From an uncultured Gammaproteobacteria bacterium (GTDB taxonomy: Bacteria > Pseudomonadota > Gammaproteobacteria > PS1 > Pseudothioglobaceae), in assembly GCA_937899995.1 (NCBI GenBank), contig CALCCK010000018.1, positions 1 through 44,169 of the forward strand: a stretch of 44,169 nt of DNA. Direction: 5' to 3'. Every line of letters begins with the position of its first letter. Position 1 is the first letter of the stretch. The notes under the pieces were generated by a model. That model saw only the letters and a list, made by a program, of their open reading frames with translations, was not told the origin of the DNA and made no database searches. The translations under genes were made by a program, and so were the position numbers. Shown here in pieces: positions 36,037 to 44,169 of the stretch.

Positions 36037-36480
36037 TTACTCAGCAGCTTTTTCCTCTTCTACTGACTCTTCAGCCGGCGATTCTGCCTCAGCAGCTGTA
36101 GCTGCTTCTTCTGTCGCTTTTGCCTCAGCTTCAGCTTTTGCTTCTTCGTCTGCTTTTGCTTTAGCTTGTGCTGCTAATTTAGCCGTTACTGCTGATGCTC
36201 TAGCATCTTGCGCTGCAACACGTTTTTCACGAATTGAAGGATCTTTGAACTCTTTAACAAGTTGCTTAACACGATCAGAGATTTGTGCACCTTTTGATGT
36301 CCAGTAATCTAATCTATCTTCTTCGATAGTAAGCCTAACTTCTTGTCCACGAGCTACTGGATTAAAATATCCAATACGCTCAATGTAACCACTGTCTCTA
36401 CGCTTTCTAGAGTCTGTTGCTACAATTGAATAAAAAGGTTTTTTCTTGGCTCCACCTCGGGCTAGTCTAATTTTAACCAT
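36037..36480 (-). CDS. rpsP: 30S ribosomal protein S16 with long C-terminal tail
   Basis: Residues 1 to about 83 are standard S16 ([44 protein letters not shown]). The remaining 60 or so residues are an Ala/Glu/Lys-rich low-complexity tail that is probably a charged helix and ends in EEKAAE. E. coli S16 has 82 residues. Tails of this kind occur in some bacteria; no function is known to me. It is the first gene of rpsP-rimM, with a ribosome-binding site (AGGAG) before the ATG. Confidence 0.96.
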   Translation of the reverse strand: MVKIRLARGGAKKKPFYSIVATDSRKRRDSGYIERIGYFNPVARGQEVRLTIEEDRLDYWTSKGAQISDRVKQLVKEFKDPSIREKRVAAQDARASAVTAKLAAQAKAKADEEAKAEAEAKATEEAATAAEAESPAEESVEEEKAAE

Positions 36481-36540
36481 GGGTTTTTTGCTCCTTTTAT
36501 TATATTAATACTCATACCATAAAAGGCATAAGACGCGAAA

Positions 36541-37950
<1,410 letters not shown>

Positions 37951-37983
37951 TTATACGCCTTATATGATTCACTTATTAAACAG

Positions 37984-40542
37984 ATGAAAACAGCCTATTT
38001 AGCCCACATTGATGAGCGCGCCAAAGATAATTTACCACCATTAGTACTCAACGCAGAACAAACAAAATCAGTTGTTGAAGGTTTAATCAAGGGCAATGAT
38101 AACGATTTTTACTTAGACTTACTCACGCATCGGGTGCCGCCCGGCGTTGATGAGGCTGCCTATGTAAAAGCTAGCTTTTTAGCCAGTGTCGCTAAAGGCG
38201 AGCAAATTTGTGATGCCATCAACCAAAAACAAGCAACATTTTTACTTGGTACCATGTTAGGTGGTTATAACATCGATCCCCTAATTGAGTTATTAGATAT
38301 TGATGTAACAGCACAATCTGCCTGTGATGCATTATCTAAAACTTTGCTGGTTTATGAGGCCTATCAAACTATTTTAGAGAAGTCAGCTGATAATGCTTTT
38401 GCCAAAAAAGTAGTGCACGCTTGGGCGAATGCTGATTGGTTTGTTGCCAAAGATGCATTGCCTGCCGAGATTAAACTCACTATTTTCCGTGCTGAGGGCG
38501 AAATAAATACAGATGATTTATCACCGGCAACGGAGGCTTGGTCTCGTCCTGATATTCCATTACATGCTCAATCAATGCTCGGAAAAACAATGGAAAACCC
38601 TCTTGAAACTATTGAAAAACTAAAAGAAAAAGGTTTGCCTTTAGCCTTTGTTGGTGATGTAGTTGGTACTGGCTCTTCGCGTAAATCGGCTATTAACTCG
38701 GTGCTTTGGCACATGGGTAATGACATTGATTATGTGCCTAATAAACGTGCTGGCGGTGTTATTTTAGGTGAAAGTATTGCGCCAATCTTCTTTAATACTG
38801 CTGAAGACTCAGGGGCGCTGCCTATTGAGTGTGACGTATCGAAATTTAATATGGGTGATGAAATTACCATTCACCCTTATGAGGGGAAAATCACTAATAT
38901 TAATGGTGAAACTATCTCAACCTTTGAATTAGCGCCAACCACCATGCCAGACGAAGTACGAGCAGGTGGTCGCATCCCTTTGATTATTGGACGAGGCTTA
39001 ACCGATAAAACCCGTCAAGATTTGGACCTTCCAGTCAGTGATCTTTTTTTACGCCCACATGATGTTAGTAATTCTAATGCTGGTTTCACGTTGGCACAAA
39101 AGATTGTTGGTAAGGCTTGTGGTGTTGAAGGTATTCGTCCTGGCACTTATTGTGAGCCGCGCATGACTACAGTTGGCTCACAAGACACCACGGGTGCAAT
39201 GACCCGTGATGAGCTTAAAGAGTTAGCTTGTTTGGGGTTTTCTGCTGATTTAGTAATGCAAAGTTTTTGCCATACAGCAGCCTATCCAAAACCTATTGAT
39301 TTGGAACTTCAACACTCATTGCCAGACTTTATGCACTCTCGTGGTGGTGTGGCACTCAAACCTGGCGATGGTATTATTCACCCATGGTTAAATCGTATGC
39401 TGCTACCTGATACCGTAGGCACTGGTGCCGATTCACATACGCGCTTTCCATTGGGTATTAGTTTCCCAGCGGGCTCTGGTCTAGTAGCCTTTGGCGCCTC
39501 AATTGGTGTATTGCCACTTGATATGCCAGAGTCGGTATTGGTCAAATTTACTGGAACCATGCAAGAAGGCATCACCCTAAGAGATATTGTCAATGCCATC
39601 CCATATGTCGCTATTCAACAAGGCTTATTAACCGTTAAAAAAGAACACAAAAAGAATATTTTCTCTGGTCGAATTTTAGAAATCGAAGGTTTAGGTGATC
39701 TAAAACTAGAACAAGCATTCGAATTTACCGATGCTTCTGCAGAGCGATCTGCCAATGGTTGCACCTTTAAACTTAATAAAGAGCCAGTTGAAGAATATTT
39801 AAAATCTAATATTGCCCTATTATCATCAATGATAGATATGGACTATGAAGATAAAAAAACCATTGCTAAACGCATTAAGGCAATGCAAAAATGGTTAGAT
39901 AATCCAATTTTAATGGAGGCCGACAAAAATTGTGAATATGCGGCCACGATTGAAGTTAATATGGACGAGATTAAAGAACCAATTCTAGCTTGTCCAAATG
40001 ACCCAGATGATGTCAAGTTGCTTTCCGATGTGGCAAATACTGATATTGACGAAGTCTTTATCGGCTCTTGCATGATGAACATTGGTCATTTTAGAGCGGC
40101 TGCGCAATTGTTAAAAGATACGACAGAGATAAAAACAGAGCTATGGATAGCGCCACCTACGCGCATGGATGAAGCGCAACTGAAAAAAGAAGGTGTCTAC
40201 ACAGTCTTTGAAAATCTTACAGAGCGCACTGAAATACCAGGCTGTTCAGTTTGTATGGGTAATCAAGCACGCGTTAAAGACAATGCCACTGTGGTATCAA
40301 CTTCAACCCGAAATTTTCCAGGTCGAATGGGTGATGATGCCAATGTTTATCTTTCCTCTTCTGAAGTAGCTGCAATCACTGCAAAATTAGGGTACATCCC
40401 TACTGTTGATGAATATTTAACAGCCATGAATGGTATTAAACCAATGGCAGCCGAAATTTATCAGTTCCTTAATTTTGATCAACTATCGGAATACCAAGAG
40501 GCTGTAGGCCATATTGCGCTCGATACTATTCTAGAAGAATAA
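37984..40542 (+). CDS. acnB: Aconitate hydratase B
   Basis: An 852-residue TCA-cycle enzyme (citrate to isocitrate), also able to act on 2-methylisocitrate in the family. The N-terminal HEAT-like domain includes LLTHRVPPGVDEAAYVKASF. The swivel domain comes before the catalytic domains, as in AcnB and not AcnA. The 4Fe-4S ligands are Cys696 (GSCMMNIGH), Cys754 and Cys757 (GCSVCMG). I favour the ATG at 37984 (MKTAYLAHIDERAKD) because it matches the family start. The frame is open to an ATG at 37942, where a -10-like TATACG region would fall inside the coding sequence. No ribosome-binding site is obvious. Confidence 0.95.
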   Translation: MKTAYLAHIDERAKDNLPPLVLNAEQTKSVVEGLIKGNDNDFYLDLLTHRVPPGVDEAAYVKASFLASVAKGEQICDAINQKQATFLLGTMLGGYNIDPLIELLDIDVTAQSACDALSKTLLVYEAYQTILEKSADNAFAKKVVHAWANADWFVAKDALPAEIKLTIFRAEGEINTDDLSPATEAWSRPDIPLHAQSMLGKTMENPLETIEKLKEKGLPLAFVGDVVGTGSSRKSAINSVLWHMGNDIDYVPNKRAGGVILGESIAPIFFNTAEDSGALPIECDVSKFNMGDEITIHPYEGKITNINGETISTFELAPTTMPDEVRAGGRIPLIIGRGLTDKTRQDLDLPVSDLFLRPHDVSNSNAGFTLAQKIVGKACGVEGIRPGTYCEPRMTTVGSQDTTGAMTRDELKELACLGFSADLVMQSFCHTAAYPKPIDLELQHSLPDFMHSRGGVALKPGDGIIHPWLNRMLLPDTVGTGADSHTRFPLGISFPAGSGLVAFGASIGVLPLDMPESVLVKFTGTMQEGITLRDIVNAIPYVAIQQGLLTVKKEHKKNIFSGRILEIEGLGDLKLEQAFEFTDASAERSANGCTFKLNKEPVEEYLKSNIALLSSMIDMDYEDKKTIAKRIKAMQKWLDNPILMEADKNCEYAATIEVNMDEIKEPILACPNDPDDVKLLSDVANTDIDEVFIGSCMMNIGHFRAAAQLLKDTTEIKTELWIAPPTRMDEAQLKKEGVYTVFENLTERTEIPGCSVCMGNQARVKDNATVVSTSTRNFPGRMGDDANVYLSSSEVAAITAKLGYIPTVDEYLTAMNGIKPMAAEIYQFLNFDQLSEYQEAVGHIALDTILEE

Positions 40543-40558
40543 TTAGAATTGTCCAGAC

Positions 40559-40590
40559 AATAAAAAAGCCACTAATGCGGCTTTTTTATT
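40559..40590. terminator. Bidirectional terminator, acnB / rpmG
   Basis: A perfect 12-base stem, AATAAAAAAGCC (40559-40570) with GGCTTTTTTATT (40579-40590), and an eight-base loop. The A/T arms give a U-tract in both directions, ending acnB (plus) and rpmB-rpmG (minus). Confidence 0.92.
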
Positions 40591-40608
40591 GAAATGTTAA
40601 AAGAAAGA

Positions 40609-40764
40609 TTATTTAATCTTAGCTTCTTTGTACATCACGTGTTGTCTAACAACAGGATCAAACTTTTTAACTTCTACCTTTTCTGGGTGAAGACGCTTAT
40701 TTTTAGTTGTTGTGTAAAAATGGCCAGTTTTAGCCGATGATACTAATTTGATTTTTTCTCTCAT
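40609..40764 (-). CDS. rpmG: 50S ribosomal protein L33
   Basis: A 51-residue ribosomal protein, starting [20 protein letters not shown] and ending KEAKIK. It has no CxxC zinc pairs, so it is the zinc-free form and suits growth under zinc limitation without a paralogue switch. It follows rpmB by nine bases, the standard rpmB-rpmG operon. Confidence 0.97.
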   Translation of the reverse strand: MREKIKLVSSAKTGHFYTTTKNKRLHPEKVEVKKFDPVVRQHVMYKEAKIK

Positions 40765-40773
40765 ATCTTACTC

Positions 40774-41010
40774 CTAAACCTTTTCGCCACGTGCGCGGAT
40801 TTCTGCCAGTACAGTGTCGATGCCTTTCTTATCAACAATACGCAAACCTTTTGCCGTTAACTTAAGTTTTATAAAACGATTTTCACTCTCTACCCAAAAA
40901 CGGTGCGTGTGAAGATTTGGATAAAAACGACGACGCGTTCTGTTGTTCGCGTGTGATACATTATTACCACTAATTGGGCGTTTACCGGTTACTTGACATA
41001 CCTTTGCCAT
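40774..41010 (-). CDS. rpmB: 50S ribosomal protein L28
   Basis: A 78-residue ribosomal protein, starting [20 protein letters not shown] and ending [18 protein letters not shown], the same length as E. coli L28. The ATG at 41010 was preferred to one four codons upstream. It is the first gene of rpmB-rpmG. Confidence 0.97.
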   Translation of the reverse strand: MAKVCQVTGKRPISGNNVSHANNRTRRRFYPNLHTHRFWVESENRFIKLKLTAKGLRIVDKKGIDTVLAEIRARGEKV

Positions 41011-41042
41011 AACTAAACTCATCTAAAATCTAAAAGAAGGGA

Positions 41043-41071
41043 ATTATACTTAAAAATTAACTAATTTTAAA
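41043..41071 (-). promoter_or_regulatory. rpmB-rpmG promoter
   Basis: On the minus strand TTTAAA (41071-41066) and a perfect TATAAT (41048-41043) are separated by 17 bases, placing the transcript start about 25 bases before the rpmB ATG. Confidence 0.65.
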
Positions 41072-41133
41072 GCGAATTTATATAAATATCCTATTTACTA
41101 TTAGCACAACAAACTGTATTATATCCCCTCATT

Positions 41134-41223
41134 GGAGGGATGGCAGAGCGGCTGAATGCACTGGTCTTGAAAACCAGCAAGGATTAATCTCCTTCTAGGG
41201 TTCAAATCCCTATCCCTCCACCA
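41134..41223 (+). tRNA. tRNA-Ser (anticodon TGA)
   Basis: A class II tRNA of 90 bases with encoded CCA. The acceptor stem is GGAGGGA/TCCCTCC. The anticodon stem CTGGT/ACCAG (41161-41165, 41173-41177) closes the loop CTTGAAA with TGA at 41168-41170. A long variable arm follows, and GGTTCAAATCC is the T-arm. The discriminator base (41220) is A, whereas E. coli tRNA-Ser has G. TATTAT at 41117-41122 may be its -10. Confidence 0.96.
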
Positions 41224-41240
41224 TTATTTTATTGAGGAAA

Positions 41241-41490
41241 ATGATGCCTAAAATTATACACACCATTTTAGGTGTTACTCAAGACGGTCAAAAGTTCAGA
41301 CCCAGCTATTGGACCGAAAGACTGGTCTGTATCCAACCCGAACAATTAAAACGTTACAATGAACATCTGAAAAATTGACGGTATTAAATCAATTGTTTTT
41401 GACGACCAACTAAAATACGCCTGTTCATTTACCTATGATCGCGTCCTCTGGTTCACAAAAATTAATCATCTGATGATTAGTGAAAAATAG
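41241..41490 (+). pseudogene. DUF3579-like protein, frameshifted
   Basis: A GAGG ribosome-binding site precedes ATGs at 41241 and 41244. The first frame (MPKIIHTILGVTQDGQKFRP..., 44 aa) stops at 41376. Dropping one A from the five-A run at 41370-41374 continues in the next frame as LKIDGIKSIVFDDQLKYACS to the TAG at 41488. The joined protein of about 81 residues keeps the LGxTxDGxxFRPSxWxER start and the GIKxxVxDxxL middle that I associate with DUF3579. The rest of the middle is shortened. The function of the family is unknown. It sits 20 bases after tRNA-Ser and may be read through from it. Confidence 0.65.
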
Positions 41491-41515
41491 TTAGCAACCA
41501 AGAAGAAGCCTAGCA

Positions 41516-42250
41516 TCAATCAACATACGAACCATGTTGGTAAATTGGCTGATGATGCGGCATCCCGCAACAAAACATAAATTCACTATCTTTGTCAGCT
41601 TTAATGGATAAGTTTTGCTCTTCCTTGCACTCTAATAATAACGCCTTAGTTGCACTAACTGTCTCATTACCTAATATTAATTCGCCTGATAAAACATAAA
41701 TAATCGCATTAAGACCTTGGTTAATATAAATTTGGTAATAATGATCTTGTTTAAGATTGACATGTTGATAGGTGATATCTGTATACAACTCAATCGGGGA
41801 CCCTTCTCCAACAATAGTTCGACAATGGCCACCTTCAAAAGTAGTTACAGGTAAATTTTCACTTAAAACTTGTTGATAACTCGGCTTAATTTTTTTAAGA
41901 CGTTTGGGTAAATTAATCCATAATTGAATACCCATACTTTGACCTTTTTCAGCGGGCATTTCTGAATGAACCATTCCTACTCCAGCACAAAACACTTGTG
42001 CACCGCCTTTATCAACAAATGCATCATTACCTAAATTATCTTTATGATGTATGCCTCCATTAAGCATGTAAGTAATCGCTTCAAAGCCTCGATGAGGATG
42101 ATCTGGGAATCCGTGTCCAGCAGTAATATCAAAATGATCCCACAATACAAATGGATCAAAATTCATATATGTAGATATTGGGAATAATCGTCTAACTTCA
42201 ACCCCATCCCCCTCTGGGGAGATTGTGGAATCCAACACTTTTAATATCAT
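41516..42250 (-). CDS. Pirin-family bicupin
   Basis: A 244-residue cupin protein of the YhhW type. The first cupin holds the metal site DHPHRGFEAITYML, then GGIHHKD and GVGMVHSEMP, giving the His/His/His/Glu ligand set. The second cupin is degenerate, as usual. E. coli YhhW has quercetin dioxygenase activity in vitro; the natural substrate is unknown. It is divergent from the DsrE-like gene. Confidence 0.88.
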   Translation of the reverse strand: MILKVLDSTISPEGDGVEVRRLFPISTYMNFDPFVLWDHFDITAGHGFPDHPHRGFEAITYMLNGGIHHKDNLGNDAFVDKGGAQVFCAGVGMVHSEMPAEKGQSMGIQLWINLPKRLKKIKPSYQQVLSENLPVTTFEGGHCRTIVGEGSPIELYTDITYQHVNLKQDHYYQIYINQGLNAIIYVLSGELILGNETVSATKALLLECKEEQNLSIKADKDSEFMFCCGMPHHQPIYQHGSYVD

Positions 42251-42272
42251 AAGATTTCTCCACTCCAGAAAC

Positions 42273-42336
42273 TATGGAAAACAATTAAAAAATTAAGGTA
42301 TACCATAAATAATTCTAGACTTATGGAAAACCATTA
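42273..42336. repeat. Two 15-base direct repeats in the pirin/DsrE-like gap
   Basis: TATGGAAAACAATTA (42273-42287) and TATGGAAAACCATTA (42322-42336) match at 14 of 15 positions, 49 bases apart. An inverted TTATGG (CCATAA at 42303-42308) lies between them. Position in a divergent promoter region makes a regulator-binding site possible; no regulator can be named. Confidence 0.5.
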
Positions 42337-42365
42337 TATACAATTACATAATTTAACAGTATAGT
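42337..42365 (+). promoter_or_regulatory. Candidate promoter of the DsrE-like gene
   Basis: TATACA (42337-42342) and TATAGT (42360-42365) are 17 bases apart and match 4 of 6 and 5 of 6 consensus bases. The predicted start, near 42372, is the first base of the leader hairpin. The second direct repeat abuts the -35. Confidence 0.45.
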
Positions 42366-42371
42366 CCAGAG

Positions 42372-42398
42372 TAAGGTTCAAGATAGTCTTTAACCTTA
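42372..42398 (+). promoter_or_regulatory. Leader hairpin of the DsrE-like mRNA
   Basis: TAAGGTT-C-AAGA, loop TAG, TCTT-T-AACCTTA: an 11-pair stem with one mismatch. It would stand at the extreme 5' end of the transcript and leaves the AGAGGAA ribosome-binding site free. A 5'-terminal stem of this kind commonly protects mRNA from RppH/RNase E. Confidence 0.55.
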
Positions 42399-42425
42399 TT
42401 TTAAAAAACTAAAAGAGGAAAAAAA

Positions 42426-42911
42426 ATGAAGAAAATAATTAACAAATATATAACCGCGTCTATAGTTTCTATATGCATGGCACTTGGCATTAATACTAGT
42501 GTTAATGCTGGAGCATATGGAGCTCAAAAAATTGTATATCATATAAATTATGATGCCCCAAAAAGACAGGGAGGCGCACTAAGAAACATACAAAACCATA
42601 TCAACGCTGTTGGCGCAGAAAATATGGATTTGAGGGTTATTATGCATGGTAAAGGTTTGTCATTGTTGTTATTGCCAGAAGAGGCAAAAAATACCAAATT
42701 ACCTAGAGGTAATGCTACCGATGTTATGACAGCGAAAATTGCAGGTTTAAAAAGTCAGGGTGTTACATTTAAAGTATGCGCAAATACTTTAAAAGGCAAA
42801 AAAATAAGAATGGAACAACTATATGATGCTGAAAAAAGTGACATTGTTCCCAGTGGTGTTGCTGAGTTAGCACACTTACAAGCCCAAGGCTTTACTTATA
42901 TCAAGCCTTAA
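42426..42911 (+). CDS. Exported DsrE-like protein
   Basis: A 161-residue protein with a signal peptide (MKKIINKYITASIVSICMAL..., cleavage likely after VNA at 26-28). A DsrE/YchN-like alpha/beta fold follows: KIVYHINYDAP, NIQNHINAVGAENMDLRVIMHG and VTFKVCANTLKG. The single mature cysteine, Cys118, is in the position of the reactive cysteine in DsrE-type sulfur carriers. The family handles persulfide sulfur; exported versions occur in sulfur-oxidising bacteria, with unclear roles. It has an unusually strong ribosome-binding site, its own promoter and leader hairpin, and stands alone as a transcription unit. Confidence 0.8.
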   Translation: MKKIINKYITASIVSICMALGINTSVNAGAYGAQKIVYHINYDAPKRQGGALRNIQNHINAVGAENMDLRVIMHGKGLSLLLLPEEAKNTKLPRGNATDVMTAKIAGLKSQGVTFKVCANTLKGKKIRMEQLYDAEKSDIVPSGVAELAHLQAQGFTYIKP

Positions 42912-42925
42912 TCAATATCAAGTTA

Positions 42926-42965
42926 TCATATAGTTAACTGTAGATAGTTACAATTAACTATATGA
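42926..42965. repeat. Long palindrome after the DsrE-like gene
   Basis: TCATATAGTTAA-C-TGTA, loop GATAGT, TACA-A-TTAACTATATGA: 16 base pairs with one mismatch, starting 15 bases after the stop codon. It has no T-tract and is AT-rich, so it is more likely a 3' mRNA-stabilising hairpin or protein site than a terminator. Confidence 0.6.
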
Positions 42966-43044
42966 CCTTACCAAGAAATAAATTACATCTTTCAGATAAA
43001 GAGTCTAAGAATAGACACTTAATTCTAATACCAAAATCCGTTTA

Positions 43045-43070
43045 AATTGCCATTAATGCAATTGTTTTTT
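43045..43070 (+). terminator. Candidate terminator of the DsrE-like gene
   Basis: AATTGC (43045-43050), loop CATTAAT plus flanking bases, GCAATT (43058-43063), then G and six T (43065-43070). The stem is short, so efficiency may be low. It lies about 135 bases past the gene, before ald. Confidence 0.55.
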
Positions 43071-43145
43071 CATATCTCAGACTTCTATGCATGCATAGCT
43101 TATGATATAGTTTGCACTAATTAGTACTTCAATCATCATACGAAC

Positions 43146-44032
43146 ATGATCATCGGCATTCCAAAGGAAATTAAAACCCACGAATATCGTGTTGGCCTAA
43201 CGCCACTAGGTGCTAAAACGCTGATTGCATCTGGTCATCAAATAATTGTGCAATCTTGTGCGGGAGAGGTGATTGGCTTTACTGATCAACAATATCAACA
43301 AGTGGGTGCGACCATTGTTGATTCGGCCGACAAAGTATTTGATCAAGCGCAGATGATTGTAAAGGTTAAAGAGCCACAACCCAATGAATGTAAGATGCTT
43401 AGTAAGGGTCAAATCATTTTCACTTACCTGCATCTTGCATCAGACCCAGAGCAAACTCAATTATTGATTGAATCAGGGGCAATTTGTATTGCCTATGAAA
43501 CTGTCACTGATGATGAAGGTCGCTTACCATTGTTAAAACCCATGAGTGAAATAGCTGGCAGAATGTCGATCCAATCCGGCGCCCACCATTTAGAAAACAC
43601 TCAAGGTGGATCCGGGGTATTATTAAGTGGTGCCACTGGGGTAGATCCAGCTCAAGTACTGGTACTAGGTGGTGGCGTTGTGGGCATGAATGCCGCCAAA
43701 GTGGCTGTAGGCATGGGTACCGATGTCACTATCCTTAATCGCTCAATTTCAGAACGACTAGTGAAATTTCAAAAAAAACATTTATCACAACTATCCATTG
43801 ACTTATCTACGCAAGCTAATATTGAACAACACTTAAGTAGTACTGATTTGGTTATTGGTGCTGTATTAATTGCAGGTGCTTTGGCGCCAAAGCTGATTAC
43901 ACGTGACATGCTCAAGTTAATGAAAAAAGGTTCCGTATTGGTTGATGTATCGATCGATCAGGGTGGCTGTTTTGAAACATCAACAGTGACCACGCACGAC
44001 AAGCCAACCTATGTGGTTGATGACATTATTCA
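43146..44032 (+). CDS. ald: Alanine dehydrogenase, N-terminal part only
   Basis: The first 295 or so residues of an enzyme of about 370 that interconverts alanine and pyruvate with NAD+ and ammonium. MIIGIPKEIKTHEYRVGLTP, the catalytic Lys75 (VKVKEPQ) and His96 (FTYLHLASD), and the NAD loop VLVLGGGVVGMNAA are present. The frame runs on to 44054, but the last residues (DRKSVV) are adapter-encoded. The gene is cut by the contig end, not broken. TATGAT at 43101-43106 is a possible -10. Confidence 0.95.
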
Positions 44033-44090
44033 AGATCGGAAGAGCGTCGTGTAGGGAAAGAGTGTAGATCTCGGTGGTCGCCTTATCATT
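44033..44090. other. Illumina P5/read-1 adapter, reverse complement
   Basis: Begins AGATCGGAAGAGCGTCGTGT and continues through the P5 flow-cell sequence to ...TTATCATT, with one mismatch to the standard adapter near 44083. Library contamination. Confidence 0.98.
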
Positions 44091-44169
44091 AAAAAAAAAA
44101 ATAAAAAAAAAAAAGAAAAACCGATCTCACATGCATATCAGTGCACGCGCATACAGTCCACAGCAGCAC
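44091..44169. other. Poly-A run-on and noise
   Basis: A long A run with sporadic T and G is followed by about 50 bases without coding or structural signal. It lies outside the adapter, so it is read-through noise and not genomic. Confidence 0.9.

Overview
The window is 44 kb of AT-rich gammaproteobacterial chromosome, read from gene content and order (dusB-fis, 6S RNA next to fau, AcnB, AvtA, DbpA, PurB of the E. coli type). Two SulP anion transporters and an exported DsrE-like protein fit a marine sulfur-oxidising relative of the SUP05/Thioglobus group; that placement is inference. Both ends are artefact: bases 1-151 and 44033-44169 are Illumina adapter plus low-complexity run-on, so usable sequence is about 152-44032 and the outermost genes (asd, ald) are cut.

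Layout. 152-4721 (minus): a tight run folB-folK-dsbA-thiD-hisC-nif3-asd, with overlaps or gaps of at most 34 bases. plsY (plus) is divergent from folB, and a YadG/YadH-type ABC exporter (minus) converges on it. 7162-18005 (plus): aceF-lpd, a PCMT-type methyltransferase, an MMPL/RND exporter, nadB-def-dusB-fis and purH, mostly in start/stop overlaps. 18006-18924 is an accessory islet: a methionine-repeat exported protein gene with its own promoter and terminator and a one-base frameshift, bounded by a second, degenerate copy of the purH 3' end. Then come avtA, an orphan ORF, dbpA, 6S RNA and fau. 22953-31049 (minus) is one run, birA-lptB-tsaD-(dead comM)-hisA-rnfH-corC-TauE-like-pmbA-ubiH. truA and a divergent SulP pair follow, then rpsP-rimM, purB/acnB (divergent), rpmB-rpmG and tRNA-Ser(UGA). 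The right end holds a frameshifted DUF3579-like gene, a pirin divergent from an exported DsrE-like protein, and partial ald.

Most genes are housekeeping: folate, histidine, thiamine, NAD, purine and aspartate-family biosynthesis, pyruvate and citrate oxidation, translation and envelope. The unusual parts are three damaged genes (Met-rich gene, comM, DUF3579-like gene), the purH-tail duplication, and the structured leader and 3' palindrome of the DsrE-like gene. No CRISPR array, transposase, integrase or phage gene was seen. I found no complete undescribed system; the Met-repeat islet is the best candidate for novelty.
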